Source of the DNA: CALHVR01 sp963528625
Lineage (GTDB): Bacteria; Fusobacteriota; Fusobacteriia; Fusobacteriales; Leptotrichiaceae
Direction of reading: 5' to 3'
Assembly (NCBI GenBank): GCA_963528625.1
Contig: CAURVQ010000005.1
Coordinates: 1 to 64,000 of the forward strand
Length of the DNA: 64,000 nucleotides
In this document: piece by piece, positions 41,927-51,111 of the stretch
Position numbering within the stretch: the stretch's first letter is position 1
Layout of the letters: each line of letters opens with the position of its first letter
Program-made: the position numbers and the translations under genes
Notes under the pieces: generated by a model
What the model saw: the letters and a program-made list of their open reading frames with translations, nothing else
Told to the model about the DNA's origin: nothing
Databases searched by the model: none

Positions 41927-43621
41927 ATGAATTTTAATGATTATAAATATGAAAGAATAAATTTAGAAGAAATACAAAATAAATTTCAAAGTTTTATAAC
42001 TGAATTTAATAGCTCTAAAAATATTGAAGAGCAAATAGTAGCGTTTGATAAAATTATAGAATTGAGAAATCATATTGATACAATGACAACACTTGTTTCT
42101 ATACGACATAGTATTGATACGACAAATGAATTTTATGATAAAGAGAATGATTATTTAGATGAAATTTCTCCAATAATTACAGGATTTATATCTAATTTTT
42201 ATAAAGCTCTAATTTCATCTACTTTTAGAAATGAACTTGAAGAAAAATATGGAAAACTATTATTTCAATTTGCAGAATTATCTATAAAAACATTTGATGA
42301 AAAAATTATTCCAGATTTACAGGAGGAAAACAAATTAGTTAGCCAATACGACAAATTAAGAGCAAATGCCAAAATTTTATTTGATGGCGAAGAAAAAACA
42401 TTATCAGAAATGAGTGCTTATTCTGAGTCAAAAGATAAAAATATTAGGCTTGAATCTACAAAAAAAGTAGCTGAATTTTATAAAAATAATATTGATGAAT
42501 TTGATCAAATTTATGATGGATTAGTTAAAGTTAGAACAAAAATTGCAAAAAAATTAGGATATGAAAATTATATACAACTTGCTTATGACAGATTATCACG
42601 AACTGATTATAATGCAAAAGATGTAGCAAATTATAGGAAACAAGTATTAGAAAATATTGTCCCACTTTATACTGAACTTAGAAAAAGGCAAGAAAAAAGA
42701 CTTGGACTTGATAAATTAAAATTTTATGATGAAAATATTAATTTTAACTCTGGAAACGCAAATCCACATGGTAACGCTGAATGGATTTTAAATAATGGAA
42801 TAAAAATGTATAATGAATTATCGCCTGAAACTGCAGAGTTTTTCTCATTTATGACTGAAAATAATTTATTAGATTTATTGTCAAGAAAAGGAAAAATGGG
42901 TGGTGGATATTGTACTTACATTCCTAATTATAAATCACCGTATATTTTTGCAAATTTTAACGGAACTTCTGGAGATGTTGATGTTTTAACACACGAAGCC
43001 GGACATGCATTTCAAGTATATCAAAGCCGTAAATATACAGTACCAGAATATTTATGGCCAACATATGAAGCTTGTGAAATTCATTCAATGAGTATGGAAT
43101 TTTTAACTTGGCCTTGGATGCATTTATTCTTTGAAACCGATACAGAAAAATATAAATTTACACACTTATCTAGTGCATTATTATTTATTCCTTATGGTGT
43201 TACTGTTGATGAGTTTCAACATTGGGTTTATGAAAATCCAGAAGTTAGCCCGTCGGACAGAAGAAAAAAATGGCTTGAAATTGAAGCAAAATATTTACCA
43301 ACTAGAGATTACGGTGAAATAGACGATTTTAAATCAGGTATTTTTTGGTTTAAACAATTACATATTTTCTCAGAACCATTTTACTACATTGATTACACAC
43401 TTGCACAAGTTTGTGCTTTCCAATTTTTAATAAAAGCTAATGAAAATAGAGAAGAAGCTTGGAAAGATTACTTAAATTTATGCCAGTTAGGTGGAAGTAA
43501 ATCATTCTTTGAACTTATGAAATCAGCTAATTTAAAAAATCCATTTAAAGATGGTACTCTTAAAGCTGTAGTCCTTAAAATAAAAGAATATTTAGATAAA
43601 TTTGATGATTCAAGATTATAA
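41927..43621 (+). CDS. M3-family oligoendopeptidase (PepF-like)
   Basis: A 564-residue cytoplasmic zinc metallopeptidase. The active site VLTHEAGHAFQVYQS (HExxH at about residue 352) is followed by the downstream glutamate in YEACEIHSMSMEFLTWPW. N-terminal helices precede the SMGGGYCTYIPNYKSPYIFANFNGTSGDV-like substrate region (here K-MGGGYCTYIP). It should degrade short peptides for nutrition or turnover. It is a single gene; the length fits the family (about 560-600). Confidence 0.93.
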   Translation: MNFNDYKYERINLEEIQNKFQSFITEFNSSKNIEEQIVAFDKIIELRNHIDTMTTLVSIRHSIDTTNEFYDKENDYLDEISPIITGFISNFYKALISSTFRNELEEKYGKLLFQFAELSIKTFDEKIIPDLQEENKLVSQYDKLRANAKILFDGEEKTLSEMSAYSESKDKNIRLESTKKVAEFYKNNIDEFDQIYDGLVKVRTKIAKKLGYENYIQLAYDRLSRTDYNAKDVANYRKQVLENIVPLYTELRKRQEKRLGLDKLKFYDENINFNSGNANPHGNAEWILNNGIKMYNELSPETAEFFSFMTENNLLDLLSRKGKMGGGYCTYIPNYKSPYIFANFNGTSGDVDVLTHEAGHAFQVYQSRKYTVPEYLWPTYEACEIHSMSMEFLTWPWMHLFFETDTEKYKFTHLSSALLFIPYGVTVDEFQHWVYENPEVSPSDRRKKWLEIEAKYLPTRDYGEIDDFKSGIFWFKQLHIFSEPFYYIDYTLAQVCAFQFLIKANENREEAWKDYLNLCQLGGSKSFFELMKSANLKNPFKDGTLKAVVLKIKEYLDKFDDSRL

Positions 43622-43679
43622 TATATTTTTTATAAATAATATGTATATATAATTTGTATTTTAAAAAATAATTTTTTAT

Positions 43680-43708
43680 TTGATTTTTAATTTAAGAAGT
43701 AGTATACT
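43680..43708 (+). promoter_or_regulatory. Promoter of cysK-cysE
   Basis: TTGATT (43680-43685), 17-nt spacer, TATACT (43703-43708), 59 bp before the cysK ATG, which has an AGGAGGT ribosome site. No S-box, T-box or cysteine leader was recognised. Confidence 0.68.
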
Positions 43709-43766
43709 TGAATTGTTATTCACATATTATTAAAATACATAAAAAAATCATTTAGGAGGTAAAATT

Positions 43767-44681
43767 ATGATATTTGAAAATATTTTAGAACTTATAGGAA
43801 ATACACCTGTTGTGAAATTGAACTTAGACAAAGATGAAAATATCGCAGATGTGTATGTTAAACTTGAAAAATTCAATTTGGGTGGAAGCGTAAAAGATAG
43901 AGCTGCACTTGGTATGATTGAAGCTGCTGAAAGAGAAGGTTTATTAAAACCTGGTGGAACAATTGTTGAGCCAACTTCAGGAAATACCGGAATTGCATTA
44001 GCTCTTATTGGAAAAGCAAAAGGATACAATGTTATTATAACAATGCCTGAATCGATGACTATTGAAAGAAGAAACTACTTAAAAGCGTATGGTGCAGAAT
44101 TAGTATTAACTGATGCTGCTTTAGGAATGAAAGGAGCTATTGCAAAAGCTGAAGAAATTGTAGCTGAAAATCCTGGATATTTCTTACCACAACAATTTAA
44201 TAATCCTGCAAATCCTGCAAAACATTATGAAACAACTGCAAAAGAAATTATTGCTGATTTTGGTAATACTTTAGATGCTTTCATTTCTGGTGTTGGAACT
44301 GCTGGGACTTTAACTGGTGTAGGTAAAAGATTAAAAGAAGAAAGCCCTAATACAAAAGTTATAGCTGTTGAACCTTCAGATTCAGCTGTTTTATCTGGAG
44401 GAGAAGCCGGAAAACACCTTATACAGGGACTTGGTGCTGGATTTATTCCAGGAAACTACGATAAAGACCTTGTAGATGAAATCATTTTAATTTCAAATGA
44501 TGAAGCTGTAGACTTTGGAGTAAGAGCTGGTAAAGATAACGGTATTTTTGTTGGTATCTCTTCTGGTGCTGCAATTGCTGCTGCTTACAAAGTTGCAAAA
44601 CAATTAGGTAAAGGTAAAAAAGTGTTAGCTATCTGTCCTGACGGTGGAGAAAAATATCTTTCAATGGAAGCATATAAATAA
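43767..44681 (+). CDS. cysK: Cysteine synthase (O-acetylserine sulfhydrylase)
   Basis: A 304-residue PLP enzyme that makes cysteine from O-acetylserine and sulfide. PLP lysine lies in GGSVKDRAALGMIEAAE (about residue 43), the substrate loop is PTSGNTGIALALIGKAKGY, phosphate binding is at GVGTAGTLTG, and the C terminus has GISSGAAIAAAYKVAKQL and PDGGEKYLS. It is followed eight bases later by cysE, its metabolic partner. Fusobacterial paralogs of this family can also make lanthionine or H2S from cysteine, so side activities are possible. Confidence 0.94.
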   Translation: MIFENILELIGNTPVVKLNLDKDENIADVYVKLEKFNLGGSVKDRAALGMIEAAEREGLLKPGGTIVEPTSGNTGIALALIGKAKGYNVIITMPESMTIERRNYLKAYGAELVLTDAALGMKGAIAKAEEIVAENPGYFLPQQFNNPANPAKHYETTAKEIIADFGNTLDAFISGVGTAGTLTGVGKRLKEESPNTKVIAVEPSDSAVLSGGEAGKHLIQGLGAGFIPGNYDKDLVDEIILISNDEAVDFGVRAGKDNGIFVGISSGAAIAAAYKVAKQLGKGKKVLAICPDGGEKYLSMEAYK

Positions 44682-44689
44682 ATTTAGAG

Positions 44690-45241
44690 GTGAGAAAAAT
44701 TTTAAAATGGTTAAAAGAGGAAATTAGGAATATTGCAGATAGAGATCCTGCAGCTTGTTCTATATGGGAAATTCTGCTTTATCCTTCTTTACATGCAACT
44801 ATAAACCATAAAATTGCAAATTTTTTCTTTAAAAGAAAAGTGTGTTTTATTGCAAGATTAATTTCACAATTATCAAGATTTTTTACTGGAATTGAAATAC
44901 ATCCTGGTGCTACAATAGGTAAAAGAGTCTTTTTTGATCATGGAATGGGAATTGTGATTGGTGAAACTGCAGAAATTGGAGATGATTGTGTTATATATCA
45001 CGGTGTTACTTTAGGAGGAACTTCAACGACTAGATCTAAAAGACATCCTACATTAAAAAACGGGGTTGTTGTTGGAGCTGGTGCTAAAATATTAGGAAAT
45101 ATTACTTTAGGAGAAAATGTTAAAATTGGAGCTAATTCTGTTGTTTTAAAAAGTATTCCTGATAATCGTGTTGCAGTAGGAATTCCTGCTAAAGTTATTA
45201 AAAAAACGAAAGAGGAAGATTATTTTATGTGGTATATATAA
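44690..45241 (+). CDS. cysE: Serine O-acetyltransferase
   Basis: A 183-residue enzyme making O-acetylserine for CysK. An N-terminal helical part (EEIRNIADRDPAACSIWEILLYPSLHATINHKIANFFF) is followed by a left-handed beta-helix of hexapeptide repeats: IEIHPGATIGKRVFFDHGMGIVIGETAEIGDDCVIYHGVTLGGTS, with catalytic His in FDHGMG and YHGVTLG. It lacks the long N-terminal region of E. coli CysE. The frame opens at GTG 44690, but that codon lies inside the Shine-Dalgarno GAGGTGA (44687-44693); an in-frame ATT at 44699 sits five bases after it and could be the true start. Confidence 0.93.
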   Translation: MRKILKWLKEEIRNIADRDPAACSIWEILLYPSLHATINHKIANFFFKRKVCFIARLISQLSRFFTGIEIHPGATIGKRVFFDHGMGIVIGETAEIGDDCVIYHGVTLGGTSTTRSKRHPTLKNGVVVGAGAKILGNITLGENVKIGANSVVLKSIPDNRVAVGIPAKVIKKTKEEDYFMWYI

Positions 45242-45243
45242 AA

Positions 45244-45268
45244 GAGCCGAATTTTATACTCGGCTCTC
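45244..45268 (+). terminator. Bidirectional terminator between cysE and the fucose operon
   Basis: An 8-bp GC-rich stem (agagccga 45244-45251 with tcggctct 45261-45268), 9-nt loop, T run on the plus strand. It lies between convergent cysE and fucU. Confidence 0.88.
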
Positions 45269-45273
45269 TTTTA

Positions 45274-45699
45274 TTATTTTACAACACCTTTTTTAAGAAT
45301 CACATTTGCATAAATTGCTCCTTCAGATGTAGCAATTACAGCGTAAGCTTTTTTCGCTCTTTCATAAAACTCAAATCTTTCAACTAATTCAAAGTCTGTA
45401 AAATCTTCATATTTTTCTAACACATTTCTGTATTCAGTCCAAATTTCTGGCTCTCCAACATATTCTGCTCCTGTTTGCATAAGCGAAACTGCTTTAGGTA
45501 CATATGTATCTAATGGAAATACTTTCATTATTGATTCCAATAATTCTGTTACTCCAGTTGCATCAGCTCTAATAAGTCTTTGAGCGTGACTTGCTCCCGG
45601 GAAATTCCCATCAGCTATAACTATTTCATCACTATGTCCCATTTCACATAATACTTTTAATAATTCTGGACTAAGATTTTTAGGTATTCCTTTTAACAT
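45274..45699 (-). CDS. fucU: L-fucose mutarotase
   Basis: A 141-residue RbsD/FucU-family protein that interconverts alpha and beta anomers of L-fucose. Matches to the family: MLKGIPKNLSPELLKVLCEMGHSDEIVIADGNFPGAS (catalytic His and Asp region), LIRADATGVTELLESIMKVFPLD, and a C-terminal FYERAKKAYAVIATSEGAIYANVILKKGVV. It is last in the operon, 20 bases after fucI, and supports sugar isomerisation by the adjacent enzyme. Confidence 0.95.
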   Translation of the reverse strand: MLKGIPKNLSPELLKVLCEMGHSDEIVIADGNFPGASHAQRLIRADATGVTELLESIMKVFPLDTYVPKAVSLMQTGAEYVGEPEIWTEYRNVLEKYEDFTDFELVERFEFYERAKKAYAVIATSEGAIYANVILKKGVVK

Positions 45700-45719
45700 A
45701 TTCTTTTCTCCATTTCATA

Positions 45720-47501
45720 TTATTTTTTATATAATGGTCCAAAGTTTTGACAAGCTCTGTAATCTGCACCTTCATCACTATCAGTTCCAAATGCTGACCA
45801 TGCTTTTGGTCTAAAGATTCTTTCAGCTTCAACATTGTGCATACATACAGGTATTCTTAACATTGATGCTAATGTTATTAATTCATCCCCAATATGTCCA
45901 TAAGAAATTGCTCCGTGGTTTGCTCCCCAGTTATTCATAACAGAATAAACATCAGTAAATGCTCCTTTTCCTGTTAATTTTGGAACGAACCAAGTTGTTG
46001 GCCAAGTTCTGTCAGTTCTATTATTTAATACTTCATGGATTTCTGGATCTAAGTCAATCGCATATCCTTCTGCAATTTGTAATACTGGTCCTTGTCCTTT
46101 AACTAAGTTGATTCTACACATTGTTACAGGCATTTCTCCTTTTGTCAAGAAGTTAGAAGAGAATCCTCCTCCACGGAAGTAATCATAGTTAGCTGCAGGC
46201 CATTTAGTTGAATCTAAACATGCTTTAACTTCATCTTCTGTAATTTCCCAATAAGGTTTCATAACTCTTTGACCATCTCTCATATGATCTCCAGTTGCAT
46301 CTAATGTAGCTGATCCTGAGTTAATTAAATGGATTATTCCTCCTTCTGCTTTACCTGTTAATTTTTTACCAGTTACTCTTTCAACTGCATCTGGACTCCA
46401 ATAAGTTCTAACATCTGCAAATATTTGAGCTGTTCCTGTTAATAAGTGTCCAAATAACATAGAAACACCGTTTAAAGCATCATTTTCTGTAGCTACCATA
46501 AATGCTTGTCTAATTCCATTCCAGTCAAATGAAGAGTTTAAGATTGCTTCAGCAAAATCTCCGTTTGGTAAGTAGTCTGTCCATTGTCTTTGTCCTTGGA
46601 ATCCAGAAACTAAAGCATTATTTCCTTCAGATTCTTCAACAAATCCTAATTCTGCTAATCTTGGATTTCCAATCATCATATCTCTAATGATTAATGTCAT
46701 TTTAACTACAATTTCCCACTCTTTATCTTTTTGTTCTTGAGTTCTTATCGCTTCAGGTTTATTAATGTCAATTCCTTCTTTACAGTTTTCTTTTGTCCAA
46801 GCTAATGCTTTTTCAAATTCTACTGGGTCATAAATTCCTTGATCCATTCTTCTTTTTAATTCTGTCATATCTTTGTATTCTGGTCTCATTCCTAAATAAT
46901 CTAATAAGAATGCTGGGTCTACCATTGATCCTGCAATTCCCATTGAAACTCCACCAACTGACAAGTATGCTTTATCTTTCATTGTTGCAACTGCCAATCC
47001 AGCTTTAGTAAATTTCAATAATTTTTCTTTAACATCTTCTGGAATTGAGTTGTCTTCTAAGTCTTGAACATCGTGTCCGTAAATTCCAAATGCTGGGAAT
47101 CCTAATTGAGCGTGTCCTGCTAAAGCTGCAGCTAAGTAAACTGCTCCCGGTCTTTGTGTTCCGTTAAATCCCCAAATTGCTTTTGGTATATCTGGAGTCA
47201 TGTCTATTGTTTCACTTCCATAACACCAACAAGGAGTTACTGTAATAGACAATCCTACATTTTCATCTTTAAATTTTTGTGTACATTTTGCCGCCTCAGA
47301 ATATCCACCAATAGTTGTATCCGAAATAACACATTCTACTTTTTCTCCACTTGGATGTCTTAATGTTGATTCAATAAATTCTTTTAAACTTACTGCCATT
47401 CCCATTGTTTTTTCTTCTAATGATTCTCTTACACCATTTCTTCTTCCATCTATTGTAGGTCTAATTCCAACTTTAGGTAATTTACCTCTTAATCTATTCA
47501 T
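45720..47501 (-). CDS. fucI: L-fucose isomerase
   Basis: A 593-residue manganese-dependent isomerase converting L-fucose to L-fuculose. The start KLPKVGIRPTIDGRRNGVRESLEEKTMGMA is diagnostic. Later segments include VTPCWCYGSETIDMTPDIPKAIWGFNGTQRPGAV, the metal-site region VATENDALNGVSMLFGHLLTG and the C-terminal NHGAISYGHIGDELITLASMLRIPVCMHNVEAERIFRPKAWSAFGTDSEGADYRA type block. The length matches E. coli FucI (591). A hairpin at 47556-47586 separates it from the binding-protein gene upstream in the transcript. Confidence 0.97.
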   Translation of the reverse strand: MNRLRGKLPKVGIRPTIDGRRNGVRESLEEKTMGMAVSLKEFIESTLRHPSGEKVECVISDTTIGGYSEAAKCTQKFKDENVGLSITVTPCWCYGSETIDMTPDIPKAIWGFNGTQRPGAVYLAAALAGHAQLGFPAFGIYGHDVQDLEDNSIPEDVKEKLLKFTKAGLAVATMKDKAYLSVGGVSMGIAGSMVDPAFLLDYLGMRPEYKDMTELKRRMDQGIYDPVEFEKALAWTKENCKEGIDINKPEAIRTQEQKDKEWEIVVKMTLIIRDMMIGNPRLAELGFVEESEGNNALVSGFQGQRQWTDYLPNGDFAEAILNSSFDWNGIRQAFMVATENDALNGVSMLFGHLLTGTAQIFADVRTYWSPDAVERVTGKKLTGKAEGGIIHLINSGSATLDATGDHMRDGQRVMKPYWEITEDEVKACLDSTKWPAANYDYFRGGGFSSNFLTKGEMPVTMCRINLVKGQGPVLQIAEGYAIDLDPEIHEVLNNRTDRTWPTTWFVPKLTGKGAFTDVYSVMNNWGANHGAISYGHIGDELITLASMLRIPVCMHNVEAERIFRPKAWSAFGTDSDEGADYRACQNFGPLYKK

Positions 47502-47555
47502 AATTTTTCTCCTTTGCTATAATCTGTATATTATGCTTTTATATGTTAAAAATAT

Positions 47556-47586
47556 ATGTACATACACTATAAAAATGTATGTACAT
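47556..47586 (-). promoter_or_regulatory. Perfect 11-bp hairpin between the sugar-binding protein gene and fucI
   Basis: ATGTACATACA (47556-47566) and TGTATGTACAT (47576-47586) are exact complements with a 9-nt loop. On the minus strand it is followed by a short TATTTTT run. It could be a partial terminator or an RNA-stability element that makes binding-protein mRNA more abundant than fucI mRNA. Confidence 0.65.
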
Positions 47587-47611
47587 TGCCATTTATCCTA
47601 TATTTTTATTC

Positions 47612-48595
47612 CTATTTTTTTCTACCAAATGGGAACATTTTTTTCTGAATTTCTTCTGAATTAAAGTTTTCTTTAGTTACTAATACTGCTCCAGTATCAA
47701 TTCTTTTTTCTACAGTTTCACCTTTTACTAATTTAACTAATTGTTGAACTGTTTGATATCCCATATTAAATGGATCTTGAATTGTTAATGCTGAAATTAC
47801 CCCTTTTTCTAAGAATCTTGCTAAATCTTCAGAAGAGTCAATTCCAACTACCGCTAATTGTCCTGCTTTACCTTTTTCATCAACTGCTTTTGCAACACCG
47901 AAGATTGAAGGTTCGTTAGTTCCATAAATTCCAGCTAAATCTGGATTAGAGTTAAGAATGTCAGTTGTAATTGATAACGCTTTAGATTTATCTCCATCTG
48001 AGAATTGAGTATTTAAGATTTTGATGTCTGGATATTTAGCTAATGCTTCTCTAAATCCAGCTTCTCTTTCTATTGCTGTAGTTGTCCCTGGGTTATGTGC
48101 AACTATTGCAACTTTACCTTTATTGTTAATTAATCTAGCCAATTCTTCTCCAGCAATCGCTCCTGCAACTTTATTGTCTGTTGCAATGAAGCTTGATGTA
48201 ATATCATCTTTTACATTTGAGTCAAATGCTACTACTGGAATTCCTGCATCCATAGCTTTTTTAGCTACAGTTGCTAAAGCTGATGGATCTAATGCTGCAA
48301 TTCCTATTCCTGATACTTTTTTAGTAATTGCTGTTTCAACCATTCCTACTTGTTTTCCAATTTCAGTTTCTTTTTCAGGTCCAATGAAGTTTACTTTTAC
48401 TCCTAATTCTTCAGCTGCTTTTTTAGCTCCTGCTTCAACTGTTCTCCAGAACTCATGTTGGTAACCTTTACTTACCAATTCCAATTTAATTTCTTTACCT
48501 CCAGCGGCTCCTCCTTCAGCTGGTTTTGATGCCTCTTTTGATCCACAACTTACTGCTGCCAACGCTAGTACGAATCCTAATAATAATTTTTTCAT
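47612..48595 (-). CDS. Sugar ABC importer substrate-binding lipoprotein (type 1 periplasmic binding fold)
   Basis: A 327-residue lipoprotein: signal 1-16 with lipobox LAAVSC, a Gly/Ala/Glu-rich linker, then a ribose-binding-protein-like fold (EIKLELVSKGYQHEFWRTVEAGAKKAAEELGVKVNFIGP, GIPVVAFDSNV, NGTNEPSIFGVAKAVDEKGKAG-like hinge). It delivers a monosaccharide to the permease and ATPase encoded just upstream. L-fucose is the expected ligand from the operon, but ligand residues cannot be confirmed by eye. Confidence 0.9.
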   Translation of the reverse strand: MKKLLLGFVLALAAVSCGSKEASKPAEGGAAGGKEIKLELVSKGYQHEFWRTVEAGAKKAAEELGVKVNFIGPEKETEIGKQVGMVETAITKKVSGIGIAALDPSALATVAKKAMDAGIPVVAFDSNVKDDITSSFIATDNKVAGAIAGEELARLINNKGKVAIVAHNPGTTTAIEREAGFREALAKYPDIKILNTQFSDGDKSKALSITTDILNSNPDLAGIYGTNEPSIFGVAKAVDEKGKAGQLAVVGIDSSEDLARFLEKGVISALTIQDPFNMGYQTVQQLVKLVKGETVEKRIDTGAVLVTKENFNSEEIQKKMFPFGRKK

Positions 48596-48685
48596 AAGAA
48601 TTTCTCCTTTTTATATAAAATTTTTTTGTTGCCTAAATATTTTTTGTAATCTATATAATACTTAATTCTATTCAATTTTTACTTA

Positions 48686-49615
48686 TTATCTTTTATTTTT
48701 TAAGTTGTCAATATAAACAGCACCTAAAACTACTGCTCCTACTGCTACTTGTTGCCACATCCCTGAAACATTTAACATTGTTAATCCATTTTTTAATACA
48801 GTCATAATAAATGCTCCTAACATTGTTCCAAATATTGTTCCAGTTCCACCAGCTAAACTTGCTCCCCCGATTACTACCGCTGCAATCGCATCCATTTCAT
48901 ATCCCATACCTTCTGTTGGTTGAGCTGAAATTAATCTTGAAGCTAAAATTATTCCTGATATTGCACACATCAATCCTGATAATCCGTATACAAATAATTT
49001 TACTCTATCTACATTTACTCCTGATAATTTAGAAGCATCTTCATTACTTCCTATCGCATAAACATATTTACCAATTTTAGTATTTTTTAATATAAATCCT
49101 AAGATTACTGCTAAAACTATTAAGAAAATTACTGGATAAGGTATTCTTAAAATTGTTCCTGCTGCTAATTTTTCAAATCCTTCATTTAATCCTGATATTG
49201 GCATACCGTTTGTTAGAGCTAACACCAATCCTCTTACCATCATCATAAATCCTAAAGTTACAATGAATGGTGGTAATTTAGCTTTTGTTATAAATAATCC
49301 TATTGCCACTCCTAAAGCTACTCCTGATAACAATCCAATTAATATTGATATGAATGTTGGCATTCCTGCTTGCATTGCAAATCCCATCATTACTCCTGAA
49401 AATGCCACTATCGCTCCTACTGATAAATCAATTCCACTTGTTATAATTACAAATGTTGATCCTAAAGCTACAATTCCTATAACTGCTGTTTGTAAAGCTA
49501 TTGATAAAAAGTTATCTATTGATAAGAATGTGCTTGATGTTATTGAGAAAAATATTATTAATATTATTAAACTCCCAAATGTTGCTAATTGTTGTACTAA
49601 TTTATTCTTGTTCAT
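48686..49615 (-). CDS. Sugar ABC importer permease (RbsC-like)
   Basis: A 309-residue permease of the branched-chain/ribose type with eight to ten helices. Typical segments: VALGSTFVIITSGIDLSVGAIVAFSGVMMGF, TLGFMMMVRGLVLALTNGMPI, YAIGSNEDASKLSGVNVDRVKLFVYGLSGLMCAISGIILASRL and GMGYEMDAIAAVVIGGASLAGGTGTIFGTMLGA. Its start overlaps the ATPase stop by 14 bases. A single permease gene implies a homodimeric channel. Confidence 0.94.
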   Translation of the reverse strand: MNKNKLVQQLATFGSLIILIIFFSITSSTFLSIDNFLSIALQTAVIGIVALGSTFVIITSGIDLSVGAIVAFSGVMMGFAMQAGMPTFISILIGLLSGVALGVAIGLFITKAKLPPFIVTLGFMMMVRGLVLALTNGMPISGLNEGFEKLAAGTILRIPYPVIFLIVLAVILGFILKNTKIGKYVYAIGSNEDASKLSGVNVDRVKLFVYGLSGLMCAISGIILASRLISAQPTEGMGYEMDAIAAVVIGGASLAGGTGTIFGTMLGAFIMTVLKNGLTMLNVSGMWQQVAVGAVVLGAVYIDNLKNKR

Positions 49616-51107
49616 ATTTATTTACTCCTCCTGTCGCAAAGTATAAGATTCTCTCTTCGCTTGCATCTTTTATATCTAAGATATTTGCTACTTTACCTTC
49701 ATGCATCACCATTACTCTATCACTCATTCCTAAAATTTCTGGTAATTCAGACGAAATCATGATAATCGCTGCTCCTGTCGCCACTAATTCATTCATTAAG
49801 TTATATATTTCTCTTTTTGCTCCAACGTCAATTCCTCTTGTCGGCTCATCAAAAATTATAACTTTTTTCTCTTGAGCTAACCATCTTGCTATAATCGCTT
49901 TTTGTTGGTTTCCTCCACTTAAATTTTTAATTAATTGATCTTTAGATGGCGTTTTAACTTTTACTTTTTCAATGTATTCATTTGTTATTTTAGCTGATTT
50001 AGCATGATCTATAACAGGATTTGCTACTAAATTCAAGTTAGAAATCATTATATTATCTTCTATAGTTTGATCTAATAATAGACCATCTTTTTTTCTATCT
50101 TCAGTCAAATAAGCTATTCCCAATTTTATTGCTTCTAACGGAGTTTTTACATTTATTTCTTTTCCTTCCAAAAATACTTTACCGTTATCTTTTTTATATG
50201 CTCCGAAAATTACTTTGGCTGTTTCAGTTCTTCCAGCTCCCATCAATCCTGCAACTCCAAGGATTTCTCCACTTTTTACAGAGAAATTAATTGCTTTAAC
50301 ATGTTTTTTATAAGTTAATCCTTCAACTTCTAAGATTGGATCTCCTATTGGACTATTTCTTTTTGGATATTGGTCTACTAAATCTCTACCAACCATCAAT
50401 TTAATCAAATCGTCATTTGTTACATCTTTATAATTTACAGTAGTTATATATTTACCATCTCTCATTACTGTTGCTCTATCTGCTATTATTTTTAACTCTT
50501 CCAGTCTATGTGAAATATAAATAATTCCTACTCCTTCTTTTTTTAGACTCATTACAACTTCAAATAATTTTTCAATTTCTCTATCTGTTAATGCTGCTGT
50601 TGGCTCGTCCATTATTAATATTTTTGCATTTGTTGATAACGCTTTTGCTATTTCAACCATTTGTTGTTCAGCAACACTCAAATCAGACACTTTATCATCT
50701 GGTGAAATTGTTAATCCTAATTTATCTAATATTTTTTTAGTTTCTGCTTTTTGTTTTTTATAATCTACAATTCCTGGTCCTTTTGTAAATTCTCTTGTAA
50801 TAAATATATTTTCTGATACTGTTAAATGTGGTAATAAGTTAAACTCCTGATAAATTATACTTATTCCATGTTCTTGTGCTTCTTTAGGGTTATTGAAAGC
50901 TACACTTTTCCCTTGATAAATTACTTCTCCACTATCTTTTTGATAAACACCTGTTAAAACTTTCATCAATGTAGATTTACCAGCTCCGTTTTCTCCAAGA
51001 AAAGCATTTACTTCTCCTTCATACAAATCTAAATTTGCATCGTCTAAAGCTCTTACTCCAGGGAATGTTTTTACAATATTTTTCATTTCTAATATTTTGT
51101 TAGCCAT
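49602..51107 (-). CDS. Sugar ABC importer ATPase, duplicated type (RbsA/MglA-like)
   Basis: A 501-residue protein with two ABC domains in one chain. Domain 1: Walker A GENGAGKSTLMKVL, signature LSVAEQQMVEIAKAL, Walker B ILIMDEPTAALTDRE. Domain 2: degenerate Walker A GLMGAGRTETAKVIFG, signature LSGGNQQKAIIARWL, Walker B VIIFDEPTRGIDVGAKREIY. This asymmetric pair is the norm for ribose/galactose-type sugar importers. It starts four bases after the kinase gene ends, within the fucose operon. Confidence 0.95.
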   Translation of the reverse strand: MANKILEMKNIVKTFPGVRALDDANLDLYEGEVNAFLGENGAGKSTLMKVLTGVYQKDSGEVIYQGKSVAFNNPKEAQEHGISIIYQEFNLLPHLTVSENIFITREFTKGPGIVDYKKQKAETKKILDKLGLTISPDDKVSDLSVAEQQMVEIAKALSTNAKILIMDEPTAALTDREIEKLFEVVMSLKKEGVGIIYISHRLEELKIIADRATVMRDGKYITTVNYKDVTNDDLIKLMVGRDLVDQYPKRNSPIGDPILEVEGLTYKKHVKAINFSVKSGEILGVAGLMGAGRTETAKVIFGAYKKDNGKVFLEGKEINVKTPLEAIKLGIAYLTEDRKKDGLLLDQTIEDNIMISNLNLVANPVIDHAKSAKITNEYIEKVKVKTPSKDQLIKNLSGGNQQKAIIARWLAQEKKVIIFDEPTRGIDVGAKREIYNLMNELVATGAAIIMISSELPEILGMSDRVMVMHEGKVANILDIKDASEERILYFATGGVNKYEQE

Positions 51108-51111
51108 TCAA

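Noticed and set aside
43622..43766. SAM or other sulfur riboswitch before cysK
   Set aside because: The 145-bp gap is nearly pure A/T with only a promoter and ribosome site; no conserved core was found.
48021..48464. 147-residue plus-strand open frame opposite the sugar-binding protein
   Set aside because: A shadow of the conserved binding-protein gene; composition reflects the opposite strand.
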